Shown here piece after piece: positions 40,383 to 48,825 of a stretch of DNA of 51,340 nucleotides. Position numbers and translations under genes: made by a program. Position 1 is the stretch's first letter. Each line of letters starts with the position of its first letter. The stretch comes from Pseudomonadota bacterium. GTDB taxonomy: Bacteria > Bdellovibrionota_B > Oligoflexia > Oligoflexales > CAIYRB01. The stretch lies in assembly GCA_026390445.1 (NCBI GenBank), contig JAPLFX010000032.1:1-51340 (forward strand), given 5' to 3'. The notes beneath the pieces were generated by a model. It searched no databases, was not told where the DNA came from, and saw only the letters and a list, made by a program, of their open reading frames with translations.

Positions 40383-41447
40383 GTGATTTCGCCGACGGTT
40401 GAATGCATTGCCGACAGGATTCGCAGTGGCGCCGTCATCACCACGGAGGAAGCTGAGACCCTGTGGACGCATGCTAGCGACCAGTTGCTCAGCGAGCTAG
40501 CTACCATAGTACGCGACAGGTTGCACCAGCCGCAGACCGCGACCTATATCAAAATGGCGATCGTCAATTACACCAACGTCTGCGTGGCCAAGTGTGATTA
40601 CTGCTCGTTTTATCGCCTGCCGCACCAAAGCGGGACCTATTTACTCGACTTCGATCAAGTCTGCGCCAAGATCGACGCCTTGGTAGCCTTCGGCGGCAAG
40701 TTGGTCGGCTTCAATGGCGGCTTCCATCCACAGCTGCGACTGCACGACTATGCCGAGTTATTTTCGCGCATCCACGCCCGCTATGGCGACGACTTGGCTT
40801 TTTACGAGATGACCGTGGCCGAATTCATGTTCAGCTGCAAGCTCTCGAAGATACCCTACAACGAAGGTGCGCAGATCCTGCACCAAGCAGGAACCCGGTG
40901 GATCACCGGGGGTGGCGCCGAGATCTTAGATGACGGCTTTCGACGGCGGCACAGTCCCGGCAAGTACACAGTAGCGGATTACTTCTTAGCGCAGCGAGCC
41001 ATCCTCGCGGCGGGCCTTGGCTCGACAGCAACCATGGTGATCGGCTTTGACGAAACTTTGACGGAGCGCCTCAACCACCTGGCCAGTCTAAGGTCCTTCC
41101 AAGACAGCGTCGGCGGTGGACTCACTAGCTTTCTCTGCTGGACCTATAAGCCCTGGAACAACGCCCTCGGCGGCGCTGAACTAAGTATTACCGAGTACCT
41201 CCGTTGGCTCGCCGTTAGCCGGATTTATCTGCACAATATTAGACATATCCGGACCTCCGTGTTGACCAAGAACGAGGCCGCACTGCAAGGGCTTCGCTAC
41301 GGCGCCAACGACTTTGACCTACCGACCGAAGATGAGGTGACGCAAATGGCCGGAGCTACCATCTCTCACGACTTCACCCAAGTACTCGCTGCAGCGCGTA
41401 CCGAAGGCTACGAGCCGATTCTGCGCGATGCCTTCCAGCCTGGCTAA
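40383..41447 (+). CDS. mqnC: Cyclic dehypoxanthine futalosine synthase (MqnC)
   Basis: A 354-residue radical SAM enzyme that converts dehypoxanthine futalosine to its cyclic form in the futalosine route to menaquinone. The cluster motif CVAKCDYC holds C67, C71 and C74, in the context YTNVCVAKCDYCSFYR typical of MqnC. The GGG motif region reads GTRWITGGGAEILDD. The closely related MqnE and CofH cannot be fully ruled out, but the N-terminus and FYR context favour MqnC. It starts at GTG 40383 after GAGGAC. No other mqn gene is in the window. Menaquinone would serve the respiratory chain suggested by the heme A genes. Confidence 0.88.
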   Translation: MISPTVECIADRIRSGAVITTEEAETLWTHASDQLLSELATIVRDRLHQPQTATYIKMAIVNYTNVCVAKCDYCSFYRLPHQSGTYLLDFDQVCAKIDALVAFGGKLVGFNGGFHPQLRLHDYAELFSRIHARYGDDLAFYEMTVAEFMFSCKLSKIPYNEGAQILHQAGTRWITGGGAEILDDGFRRRHSPGKYTVADYFLAQRAILAAGLGSTATMVIGFDETLTERLNHLASLRSFQDSVGGGLTSFLCWTYKPWNNALGGAELSITEYLRWLAVSRIYLHNIRHIRTSVLTKNEAALQGLRYGANDFDLPTEDEVTQMAGATISHDFTQVLAAARTEGYEPILRDAFQPG

Positions 41448-41521
41448 ACGGCACTTGGTCTCTTAGATAAACCAGTAGAAGTTTTGCCAGAAAGAAACTG
41501 GCCGATCGGCCACTCATCCGG

Positions 41522-41551
41522 TTGACAGGCCCAGCCCTGGCCCGCTACCAT
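41522..41551 (+). promoter_or_regulatory. Possible sigma-70-like promoter for the M14 carboxypeptidase
   Basis: TTGACA (41522-41527, perfect -35), 18-base spacer and TACCAT (41546-41551, four of six) precede ATG 41619 by about 67 bases. It is the best promoter candidate in the 171-base gap after mqnC. Confidence 0.4.
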
Positions 41552-41618
41552 TTAACCTATACCTACCTGATTAGAATTCTTCTCTTTTCCGTTCCAACCA
41601 TCAACGGAGTGAAGGGCC

Positions 41619-42599
41619 ATGGCGAAGCCCCTGCTGGGCCTGCTGGTCTGGCTGTTTGCCACGACGCACGCGCTAGCGCTTGAATTTTCCCACTATCATT
41701 CGCAAGACGACATTGACAGCTACCTGCTTCAGATGGCGCGCGAACGGCCTGAGCTCGTGCATTTTCATCACCTCGGCAGGTCGGAACAAGGCCGTCCCAT
41801 AAACTACCTCGTCATTAGCCGCGGCGATCCGGAGAACCTTCCGGCGATCTTCCTCAACGGAACCCACCATGGGGACGAGCGCGCCAGCACCGAAACCGTC
41901 CTTGGGCTCATCGACTTTCTCATCCTTAATCACCAGGCGCCGCTGCTCAAAGAGCTATTGAGCAGCTATGCTATCTACCTCCAACCCCTGGTAAACCCCG
42001 ATGGCTTTGCCCTTGGCACCAGGTTCGACGCCCGCGGCTTTGATCCCAATCGCGACTACGCTTTTCCTGGCCGCAGCGACGAGGATTCGTTCAAGACCAA
42101 GCCGATCCGCCTGGTCAAAGATCTTGTCAGCAGCATGCGCTTTCGCGCCGCCTTGGCCTTCCATTCCGGCATGGAAGGGGTGCTTTGGGCCTGGGCGCAT
42201 ACCGCCGACCGGGCGCCGGATCATGACCTCTACTACACGCTGGCCAAGCTCACTGCCGGTGCGATGGCTATGCCCCGCTACGTCCAGTCGTACCACGACT
42301 ATCCAGCACTCGGAGAATTCATCGATTTTGTTTACATGAACTACGGCACCTTAGCGCTGACGGTTGAGGTCGCCAACGAACCCTCACCGCCCGTCCGCGA
42401 GCTGGCGGGGGTCGTCAAGCGCGCCATCGGTGGCAGCGTGGCCTTCATGCTGGCCATCCTTGAGCTCGACAGGGGTCAGCTGCGAATCGAACATCAAGCG
42501 ACCAGCGCCAGTACGACTTGGCCAGCGAGTATCCCGCCGGCAAAGATTGCGACGATTCGTGGACGGCAAGGGGGCGGAGCAAGCCCACTTAGTCGCTAG
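41619..42599 (+). CDS. M14 family zinc carboxypeptidase, exported
   Basis: A 326-residue exported metallopeptidase. The signal peptide covers about residues 1-21. Zinc ligands H84 and E87 lie in THHGDERAS (HxxE), and the third ligand H182 lies in AFHSGMEG. The substrate-site NPDGF (126-130) and FDPNRDYAF match the family, and the catalytic Glu is E250 in LTVEVANE. M14 enzymes remove C-terminal residues from peptides or trim peptidoglycan stem peptides (MpaA/DacC-like roles); the substrate is not known. The start ATG follows GGAGTGAAGG. The C-terminal about 30 residues are Ser/Thr/Arg-rich and likely disordered. Confidence 0.92.
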   Translation: MAKPLLGLLVWLFATTHALALEFSHYHSQDDIDSYLLQMARERPELVHFHHLGRSEQGRPINYLVISRGDPENLPAIFLNGTHHGDERASTETVLGLIDFLILNHQAPLLKELLSSYAIYLQPLVNPDGFALGTRFDARGFDPNRDYAFPGRSDEDSFKTKPIRLVKDLVSSMRFRAALAFHSGMEGVLWAWAHTADRAPDHDLYYTLAKLTAGAMAMPRYVQSYHDYPALGEFIDFVYMNYGTLALTVEVANEPSPPVRELAGVVKRAIGGSVAFMLAILELDRGQLRIEHQATSASTTWPASIPPAKIATIRGRQGGGASPLSR

Positions 42600-42675
42600 T
42601 CATTTGCCGTGGCAGGCATACTGATTTCTTTAAAATAGTCGTACTATAGACCAAAGCAATCGGAGGAGGGGCAAT

Positions 42676-42912
42676 ATGAACGAACGGTTTAAGTACGTTC
42701 TCAGGCTTATGATGGTGGGGATTGCCTGGGTCTTTATCTTGTCTATTCGTTGGGATGGAAGGCCTATCTTCTACTCCGCCAACGAGCTGTTGGTGCAAAA
42801 CCCGGTCGTGCGCAGCATCGACTCGGGGCTCAACGACGCCTGGCACCGGCTGCAGCGGGCGGTCCACGTGGCCTTTGCGAAGAACACGCCCGACGATACC
42901 CACACGCTTTAA
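42676..42912 (+). CDS. Small membrane-anchored hypothetical protein
   Basis: A 78-residue protein with one N-terminal hydrophobic segment (about residues 7-24, YVLRLMMVGIAWVFILSI) followed by a soluble helical part (YSANELLVQNPVVRSIDSGL, DAWHRLQRAVHVAFAK). It is probably anchored to the inner membrane. A strong GGAGGAGGGG ribosome site precedes ATG 42676. It lies between the carboxypeptidase and def, each with their own ribosome sites. No family is recognised. Confidence 0.7.
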   Translation: MNERFKYVLRLMMVGIAWVFILSIRWDGRPIFYSANELLVQNPVVRSIDSGLNDAWHRLQRAVHVAFAKNTPDDTHTL

Positions 42913-43018
42913 CCTCGCCTAGCGGCGTACTCCTCTGCTACTCTATGGCCCGAACCACCTAGACTCATCTTGTCGGTTCGCAGCCTTACCCATAGACCCA
43001 CAGATAAGAGGACCCGCC

Positions 43019-43585
43019 GTGGCCGTACTTGATGTCGTCATTTGGCCCGCCCCAGTCCTAGAAACACGCGCTGCCGAAGTCACCGAGTTCAACGCCGGGC
43101 TAAGGCAGTTCGTGGCTCATATGCACGAGACCATGCATGCTGCCGGCGGTATCGGCCTGGCGGCAAATCAGGTCGGGGATCTGCGTCGCGTGATCACCAT
43201 CGAAATTCCTTGGAGCGAGGCTCGCGACGGCGAGGAGGTAGAGTCCAAGGAGTGGTGGCACAACAAATCGTTCACCTTCGTCAATCCAGTCATCACCAAA
43301 AAGGCTGGTAAGTTCAAGTTCCAGGAAGGCTGTCTCAGCTTTCCTGATCTGTTTGAGTTTGTGGATCGCGCCGCCGAGGTGTGGGTCTCGGCCAAGGACG
43401 AACACGGCAAACCCTTCGAGCTTCACGCCAACGGACTGCTGGCGGTCTGCCTGCAGCACGAAATCGACCATATCGACGGCATCGTTTTTATCGACCGGAT
43501 GAGCCGCCTGAAGGCTAACATGGCCCGCAAAAAACTCGCCCGCCGCGGCGCCCCTATCACCTCGACCGATCCGGTGAAGGCATGA
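43019..43585 (+). CDS. def: Peptide deformylase
   Basis: A 188-residue metal enzyme that removes the N-formyl group from new polypeptides. Motif 1 is GIGLAANQVG (44-53), motif 2 EGCLSFP with ligand C105, motif 3 HEIDHIDG with H147, E148 and H151. There is an acidic insert (about 66-80, EARDGEEVESKEWWHN) relative to E. coli Def. It starts at GTG 43019 after AGAGGA. The stop overlaps the ATG of rpe (43582-43585). The fmt gene, often next to def, is not present here. map, the next step in N-terminal processing, is 12 kb away. Confidence 0.97.
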   Translation: MAVLDVVIWPAPVLETRAAEVTEFNAGLRQFVAHMHETMHAAGGIGLAANQVGDLRRVITIEIPWSEARDGEEVESKEWWHNKSFTFVNPVITKKAGKFKFQEGCLSFPDLFEFVDRAAEVWVSAKDEHGKPFELHANGLLAVCLQHEIDHIDGIVFIDRMSRLKANMARKKLARRGAPITSTDPVKA

Positions 43586-44256
43586 ATCCCATCATCGTTG
43601 CGCCGTCCCTTTTGGCCGCCGATTGCCTGCATTTTGCCGATGAAGTGGCCAGCGTCGAGAAGGCCGGGGCAGACTGGCATCACGTCGATGTCATGGATGG
43701 GCATTTCGTCCCCAACCTGACGTTTGGCCTACCGTTTGTTGCCGCACTAAAGAAAGTCGCCAAGATCCCACTAGACGTCCATATCATGGTGGCAAATCCA
43801 GATGAGGTGGCGCTGGATTATGTCCGTGCTGGGGCCGACATCCTGGTGTTTCATATCGAAGCCGCACGGCACCCACACAGGCTATGTCAAGCCATCCGCG
43901 CCGCCGGGGCAAAAGTCGGCATCGCCGTCAATCCCGGTACGGCCCTCGAACTAGTCTACCCACTTCTAGACGACGTCGACGTGATCATGCTCATGTCGGT
44001 CAATCCCGGCTTTGGTGGGCAAAAGTTTATCCCGCAAACGGTCGAGCGGATCGCCACCCTAAGCCGAGCCATAAGCCTTCGCGGCCGGGCGAAGCAGGTC
44101 ATCATCGAAGTCGATGGCGGGATCACCGCACAAACCGCTCCCCAAGTCGCCGCTGCTGGTGCGACCGCACTAGTTGCAGGCACCTTCGTCTTTGGAGCAA
44201 ACGACCGAGCCAAGGCGATCCACAGTCTGCATCTAGCGGCTAGCAGCGAGGCATGA
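43582..44256 (+). CDS. rpe: Ribulose-phosphate 3-epimerase
   Basis: A 224-residue TIM-barrel enzyme of the pentose phosphate pathway that interconverts ribulose 5-phosphate and xylulose 5-phosphate. The first strand IVAPSLLAADCLHFADE, HVDVMDGHFVPNLTFG with the metal-binding His and Asp, DVHIMVANP, MSVNPGFGGQKFIP and EVDGGI are all present. The second catalytic Asp lies in EVDGGI. Length is usual. It is coupled to def by ATGA and separated from the HAL gene by one base, so def-rpe-hutH read as an operon. Confidence 0.97.
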   Translation: MNPIIVAPSLLAADCLHFADEVASVEKAGADWHHVDVMDGHFVPNLTFGLPFVAALKKVAKIPLDVHIMVANPDEVALDYVRAGADILVFHIEAARHPHRLCQAIRAAGAKVGIAVNPGTALELVYPLLDDVDVIMLMSVNPGFGGQKFIPQTVERIATLSRAISLRGRAKQVIIEVDGGITAQTAPQVAAAGATALVAGTFVFGANDRAKAIHSLHLAASSEA

Positions 44257-44257
44257 A

Positions 44258-45802
44258 TTGAGCAGTGACACGCCCTTCAAACTAGGCGAGGAGCGACTCA
44301 GCAGCACCAGACTGGCTGAACTTGCCGCAACGCCTAGGCCAAACGTCGTCGCAACGCCCACCGCCAGGGAGCGCCTAGCGCAGTACCGCAAGGGGGTTGA
44401 AGACGTCCTGTCGAGCCAGGAACGCGTTTACGGCATCAATACTGGTTTTGGTTTTCTCGCCAATGTCGCCATCGAACCAGCCAAGTTGGCCCAGCTGCAA
44501 GTCAACCTGGTACGCTCTCACGCCTGCGGTGTCGGCGAGCCGGTTGACGACGTGATTGTCAGAGCCATGCTGATTCTGCGCGCCCATACGTTTCTGATCG
44601 GCCACAGCGGCGTCAGCTTAGGTACGATGGAACAGATTCTCCACTTCCTTGACCATGACCTACTGCCCGTAGTCCCCTGCCAAGGCAGCGTCGGCGCCTC
44701 GGGCGATTTAGCCCCTCTGGCCCATCTCGCACTTGGTCTGATGGGCGAGGGCGATATCCGCGTGCAAGGGCGCATCTTGCCGGCAGCGGAAGCGCTGCAG
44801 AGCGCTGGCTTGAAGCCCCTGCAGCTGGAGGCAAAGGAAGGACTGTCGCTGATCAACGGCACGCAGTTTATGACGGCGATTGCCGCCTTTGCTGTCGCCG
44901 AGGCGCGCACCATTGCCGCCAGTGCCGATATCGCCGCAGCCATGAGCCTGGACGCCATCCGCGGCACCTTGACCGCCTTTGACCCTCGGATCCACGCAGT
45001 AAGGCCGCACCCCGGCCAGAGCGCGGTTGCTGCCCACGTGTTCGGGCTGTTCACCGCCGATGACCCCATCATGGCCAGCCATGCCGACTGCAGCAAGGTG
45101 CAGGACCCGTATAGCTTTCGCTGCGTGCCTCAAGTGCACGGCGCCAGTCGCGACGCCATCGAGTACGCCGAACGAGTGGTGGATATCGAGCTAAATAGCG
45201 TGACCGATAATCCCCTAGTCTTTACCGGCGGCGACGTCTTGAGCGGAGGCAATTTCCATGGCCAGCCGATCGCCATGGCGATGGACTTTCTCGCCATTGC
45301 CGTCGCCGAGCTAGGTAGCATCGCCGAGCGGCGCATTGAAAAGATCACCAACCCGCATCAAAGCGGCCTGCCGGCTTTTGCAACTCGCGATAGCGGCCTA
45401 AACTCGGGCTTCATGATCCCCCATGTGGTCGCGGCGGCTCTCGTCTCGGAAAGCAAAATCCTCTGTCATCCCGCAAGCATCGACAGCATACCGACGTCGG
45501 CCGACCAAGAAGATCACGTCAGTATGGGCCCCATCGCCGCCCGCAAGGCCCGCCAGGTTAATGGCAACGTTCGCAATATCTTGGCGATCGAGTTCCTTGC
45601 CGCCACTCAGGGCCTAGATCTCCTGTTGCCCTTGAAGCCCTCGGGCTTTATCGCCGCGCTGCTTGATGAGATTCGCCTCATGGCTCCGGTGATGCACACC
45701 GACCGGTCGCTGCATAAAGAGATTGCTGCCGTCGCCCGGTGGCTGCAGGCCAATGGCCCGATGCGCTGTGTTGCCAGGCTGAGAAATGGGATACAGTCAT
45801 GA
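44258..45802 (+). CDS. hutH: Histidine ammonia-lyase (aromatic amino acid lyase family)
   Basis: A 514-residue enzyme that removes ammonia from histidine to form urocanate. The self-forming MIO cofactor triad A147-S148-G149 lies in GSVGASGDLAPLAHLAL. S87-H88 in NLVRSHACGVGEP is the usual specificity pair of histidine lyases, rather than the tyrosine/phenylalanine types. Conserved YGINTGFGFL (58-67) with the catalytic Tyr, and NQEDHVSMG-type sequence (DQEDHVSMG) are present. It begins with TTG 44258, one base after the rpe stop. No hutU, hutI or hutG is adjacent, so whether it serves histidine breakdown here is open. Confidence 0.9.
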   Translation: MSSDTPFKLGEERLSSTRLAELAATPRPNVVATPTARERLAQYRKGVEDVLSSQERVYGINTGFGFLANVAIEPAKLAQLQVNLVRSHACGVGEPVDDVIVRAMLILRAHTFLIGHSGVSLGTMEQILHFLDHDLLPVVPCQGSVGASGDLAPLAHLALGLMGEGDIRVQGRILPAAEALQSAGLKPLQLEAKEGLSLINGTQFMTAIAAFAVAEARTIAASADIAAAMSLDAIRGTLTAFDPRIHAVRPHPGQSAVAAHVFGLFTADDPIMASHADCSKVQDPYSFRCVPQVHGASRDAIEYAERVVDIELNSVTDNPLVFTGGDVLSGGNFHGQPIAMAMDFLAIAVAELGSIAERRIEKITNPHQSGLPAFATRDSGLNSGFMIPHVVAAALVSESKILCHPASIDSIPTSADQEDHVSMGPIAARKARQVNGNVRNILAIEFLAATQGLDLLLPLKPSGFIAALLDEIRLMAPVMHTDRSLHKEIAAVARWLQANGPMRCVARLRNGIQS

Positions 45803-45836
45803 GCACTTTCCAGACACCTGAAGCGAGGGTCCACCA

Positions 45837-46277
45837 TTGAGCGTTCTTCACCGCCAACTACTGTTTCGCTTATCCTTGTTGACCATGTGGGCACTCGGTG
45901 GCGTCGCTCTTGCCGAGGAAGCAACACCGCTGCGAGTGGGCGGTGACTACCTCGTCACTGCGGTTGACCACAGCAGTGAGAGGGAATTCCACGTCGAGTT
46001 TAAGGCGGTTACGCCAAGTGGTAAGTTCGACATCCTGAACCTGCATAGCGATCATGTGCATATCGCCGTCAAAAAAGGCGAAAAGTTGCGGCTTTCCGCC
46101 GAAATCCTCAGCAGCAAAGGCGCGGTTGCCGAAGTTGCACAGATGGTGATCTTCTTGCCAAGCAACCTTGGACCCACCCCGGTGTGGCTGCTGTCAAACC
46201 GCGCCAGTAACCACGAACTGCGCGCCGTCAAATATCTCGAGATGCACTCGCCGCAGACGGATTACGTCATCATGTAG
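45837..46277 (+). CDS. Exported hypothetical protein
   Basis: A 146-residue protein with a signal peptide (about 1-26, ending GVALA) and a beta-rich mature part (ATPLRVGGDYLVTAVDHS, KKGEKLRLSAEILSSKG, MVIFLPSNLGPTPVWLLS). It starts at TTG 45837 behind GAGGG. No family is recognised. It sits after hutH with a 34-base gap and before the rhomboid gene, with a weak hairpin in between. Confidence 0.65.
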   Translation: MSVLHRQLLFRLSLLTMWALGGVALAEEATPLRVGGDYLVTAVDHSSEREFHVEFKAVTPSGKFDILNLHSDHVHIAVKKGEKLRLSAEILSSKGAVAEVAQMVIFLPSNLGPTPVWLLSNRASNHELRAVKYLEMHSPQTDYVIM

Positions 46278-46280
46278 ACT

Positions 46281-46299
46281 AGCATCCGTCGTTGATGCT
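46281..46299 (+). terminator. Weak hairpin after the exported protein gene
   Basis: AGCATC (46281-46286) pairs with GATGCT (46294-46299) around a 7-base loop, just after the stop at 46277. The stem is only 6 bp and the following sequence (TTAACC) has no T-run, so termination is possible but not convincing. Confidence 0.25.
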
Positions 46300-46323
46300 T
46301 AACCTTACAATACGGCTTCAAGC

Positions 46324-47337
46324 ATGCCACCGACAAAGATGCCTAATGGTCTAACGTACCTGCTCTATACGTGGTCCGGACGTATCTTGCTGCTCAACAC
46401 CTTAGTGTTTTTACTCATCTGTGTTTACACCCGCAGCATCATGCTGCCAGATACCGTGGATCTGGCCAGGCTCGGGGCCAAGGACACGGTGATGATCGCC
46501 CGGGGCGAGTTTTGGCGCTTTCTGACGCCGATCTTTTTGCATATCGGACTGATCCACTTCGCGTTTAATACCTATTTTCTCTACGCGGTCGGTTATCAGC
46601 TCGAGACCTTGCTCGGTGGTCCATGGTTTGTCGCCATATATCTATTGGCAGGAATCTTCGGCAACCTGGCGAGTGCTGCGTTTAGCGTGACCATGAGCGC
46701 CGGCGCGTCCAGCTCGCTATTTGGCCTACTTGGTGCCGGTCTGTTCCTTGAGCGCCGCATCGGCTCGCATATCAAAGCGCAGACAGGCAGCAGGCCAAAG
46801 CAGCGGGCTTACCTGATGACCGTGGTCATCAACCTCGGCTTTGGCCTGCTGATGCCCTTTATCGACAACTCGGCGCATCTTGGTGGTTTGGCAGCCGGCT
46901 TGATCCTGACTGGAGCGATGGTCAATCTGCGGCCCAACCAGATGCAAGCCCGCCGGCCGCTGGTTGGCGGCATGCTGATCGCTAGTTTGGTCGTGGCTGG
47001 GTGCGCCATGGCGTACTACAGCTTGACGCCACGCTTTGTCGTGCCGCGACTGGAGGCCGCGGCCGACCGTTCAGACGGAGCCGCGGAACAAGTTTATCTC
47101 TACTCGCAGGCGATGGCGCTTGCTCCAGATGCGGACCGAATCGTGCTAAAGCGCATCCGCGCCTTTTTTACGATGGGACGATACAGCAACGGCCTAAATG
47201 ACGCGCAAGTGCTGATCGCCAAAGGGGAGCAGCTTAAAGAGCTCAGCGAGCTGGCTGAGGAGTTGAGTCAGGATGGCCACCCCACGGAGTCGTGGGAACT
47301 ACGCCGCATGTTGGCGCACGCTGGGCAAAGCATCTAA
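46324..47337 (+). CDS. Rhomboid family intramembrane serine protease
   Basis: A 337-residue membrane protease. The catalytic dyad is S129 in SAGASSSLFGLLG (GxSx) and H185 in DNSAHLGGLAAG. The family W-R motif is present as FWRFLTPIFLHIGLIHFAFN, with N82 a likely oxyanion partner. About six or seven helices span residues 20-235. A soluble helical C-terminus (about 245-337) with TPR-like sequence (YLYSQAMALAPDADRIVLKR; SNGLNDAQVLIAKG) is an extension beyond the core fold. The last 39 bases overlap the convergent gene at 47299-47979. Substrate unknown. Confidence 0.92.
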   Translation: MPPTKMPNGLTYLLYTWSGRILLLNTLVFLLICVYTRSIMLPDTVDLARLGAKDTVMIARGEFWRFLTPIFLHIGLIHFAFNTYFLYAVGYQLETLLGGPWFVAIYLLAGIFGNLASAAFSVTMSAGASSSLFGLLGAGLFLERRIGSHIKAQTGSRPKQRAYLMTVVINLGFGLLMPFIDNSAHLGGLAAGLILTGAMVNLRPNQMQARRPLVGGMLIASLVVAGCAMAYYSLTPRFVVPRLEAAADRSDGAAEQVYLYSQAMALAPDADRIVLKRIRAFFTMGRYSNGLNDAQVLIAKGEQLKELSELAEELSQDGHPTESWELRRMLAHAGQSI

Positions 47338-47979
47338 TTTGGCAGACCAAGCCCGGTCATATTGCAGACGAAGCAGCTGCCGTACCTTGCCATCGATGCG
47401 CCGCGGCTCGCCCGGTGCTTGCAATAGCGCATACCAAAAGCGTGCGGCATAACGCGTCGCCTGCCAATACAGGTCATAGTCTTGAGCAACAATGTGGGCG
47501 CTATCGTACAAACGGCGCGCCAGTGGCATGAGGTGTGAGTCACCGCATTGCTGTTCAAGAACCATCGCCGCAAAAAGCAGCTTATCGATCTCGCCTTGGC
47601 CTTCAAGCTCGAGCTTGCTGACCGACCGACCGACCGCAGCGCGATTGAGCAGGAGATGAAAATGGCTGATCTCCTCCACCAAGTGGCAAAAGCCATCGAG
47701 GTTATGGTCGCCCAAAAGTTGCGTTGGATCGTGCTCGACGAGACCCTCCACTAAGGGTGCTGTGAAATGCACACCAATAAACAGCTCATCATCGGCACCA
47801 GAATTAACAAAAACCGCCGCACGCCCTGGAGGCGGGGTTTGGGCCCCGAGCGCTAAGCTCAGCTGGCTTTCATCTATGAGGTGATCGGCGGCAGATGCTT
47901 GCGGTGAAAACCCATAGAACGCAGCCATCTGCTGTTCCACCTGCACCACCATGGCGGCAAAGGAGTCCGCGCCTTTCAT
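47299..47979 (-). CDS. Unknown protein, downstream member of a coupled pair
   Basis: A 226-residue soluble protein; no family recognised. It has YGFSPQASAADHLID (about 22-36), AVFVNSGADDELFIGVHF (about 55-72), a His-rich helical stretch DGFCHLVEEISHFHLLLNRA (about 93-112) and a basic C-terminus. The E-E-x-S-H-F-H pattern could bind metal. The ATG overlaps the stop of the upstream gene in ATGA (47976-47979), so the two are made in a fixed ratio. The 3' end overlaps the convergent rhomboid gene by 39 bases. Function unknown. Confidence 0.75.
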   Translation of the reverse strand: MKGADSFAAMVVQVEQQMAAFYGFSPQASAADHLIDESQLSLALGAQTPPPGRAAVFVNSGADDELFIGVHFTAPLVEGLVEHDPTQLLGDHNLDGFCHLVEEISHFHLLLNRAAVGRSVSKLELEGQGEIDKLLFAAMVLEQQCGDSHLMPLARRLYDSAHIVAQDYDLYWQATRYAARFWYALLQAPGEPRRIDGKVRQLLRLQYDRAWSAKLDALPSVRQHAA

Positions 47980-48593
47980 TGCTTGTCTCGCACTGGCATC
48001 GGGATCGGCGTGATGCCAGCCTTGTTTAGCAGCCGCGCCAGACGATCAGAATGGTTGCGTGTCCATCGGTCGTAAATGGCCAACAGATCGATTGGCTTTG
48101 CTGCGCCAGGTGTCTCTGACACCTCAGCCACCACCTCAACAATAGTATCAAACTTCTCGGCCAGGCCACTATAGATCTCGGTAAATTGGTCGTCACCGTG
48201 CTGGTCGCGCATAATCGTCGAGACATTGCTGTAAGCAGACGCACCGATGGCAATATAGTAATCGAGGTTAAACGCCTTTCGATTAAAATAGTCCTGAAAA
48301 AACCCCGCATAATAGAGGCTGGTATCGCCAAGGTATTTGAAGATCCGTAGCTTCTGTGCCGGCGGCGCCTCGACCGCTTCCTTAAGCATTAAGGCAAGGG
48401 GCGTCGCAAGTGCATCTAGCTGGCCGGTCACGGTTTCGAGTTTGCCTGGGACGATAAACTCACACAGCAGATTAACTACGTAAAATTCGACTTCGTCGCT
48501 CAGTCGTACCTGCTGGTTCGCTAAGGCCTGGGTCACCTTTTCATAAAAAAATTCGTGCGGTCGAACTAGCAACTGCAGCTGCGGCTCTCCCAT
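47976..48593 (-). CDS. Unknown protein, upstream member of a coupled pair
   Basis: A 205-residue soluble, mostly helical protein with no recognised family. It begins GEPQLQLLVRPHEFFYEKVT and contains EVEFYVVNLLCEFIVPG (about 34-50), a tyrosine-rich FKYLGDTSLYYAGFFQDYFN (about 85-104) and YYIAIGASAYSNVSTIM. It has a strong AAGGAGGGG ribosome site before ATG 48593. It is the first gene of a two-gene operon with 47299-47979. The sharp helical pattern and high Tyr/Phe content suggest a defined fold, perhaps binding a ligand or nucleic acid. No function can be given. Confidence 0.75.
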   Translation of the reverse strand: MGEPQLQLLVRPHEFFYEKVTQALANQQVRLSDEVEFYVVNLLCEFIVPGKLETVTGQLDALATPLALMLKEAVEAPPAQKLRIFKYLGDTSLYYAGFFQDYFNRKAFNLDYYIAIGASAYSNVSTIMRDQHGDDQFTEIYSGLAEKFDTIVEVVAEVSETPGAAKPIDLLAIYDRWTRNHSDRLARLLNKAGITPIPMPVRDKQ

Positions 48594-48602
48594 GGCCCCT
48601 CC

Positions 48603-48788
48603 TTAAGGCATGCATGCGTGGACATGTCTGGCGATGTGTGGTGATACTTCATATGATCTCTCTTGTTTGGCCAGCCAGTCAATACGCTCGCCTGATAACT
48701 TATGATTCTTATCGGCAATATCGGAGAAATCCTTTAGACTCAGCCAGGCTCTTGAACCGTCCTTAATTACCTCAACTATTTCAGGGTA
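48603..48788 (-). pseudogene. Possible gene remnant (61-codon open frame without start)
   Basis: The minus strand is open from 48788 to a TAA at 48603-48605 with a plausible protein-like sequence: IVEVIKDGSRAWLSLKDFSD, then KLSGERIDWLAKQERSYEV. It has no ATG, GTG or TTG near its 5' end; an in-frame TAA lies at 48789-48791. It stops just before the ribosome site of the 48593 gene. The DNA is AT-richer than its surroundings. It may be the end of a decayed gene or a gene with an unusual start. Confidence 0.3.
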
Positions 48789-48825
48789 TTAGAGCCTCCA
48801 AGATATAGGCGGCGAAACACCGGTG

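Noticed and set aside
44518-45096. 192-codon open frame on the minus strand, antisense to hutH
   Set aside because: hutH on the plus strand has intact catalytic motifs throughout this region; the antisense product has no recognisable feature.
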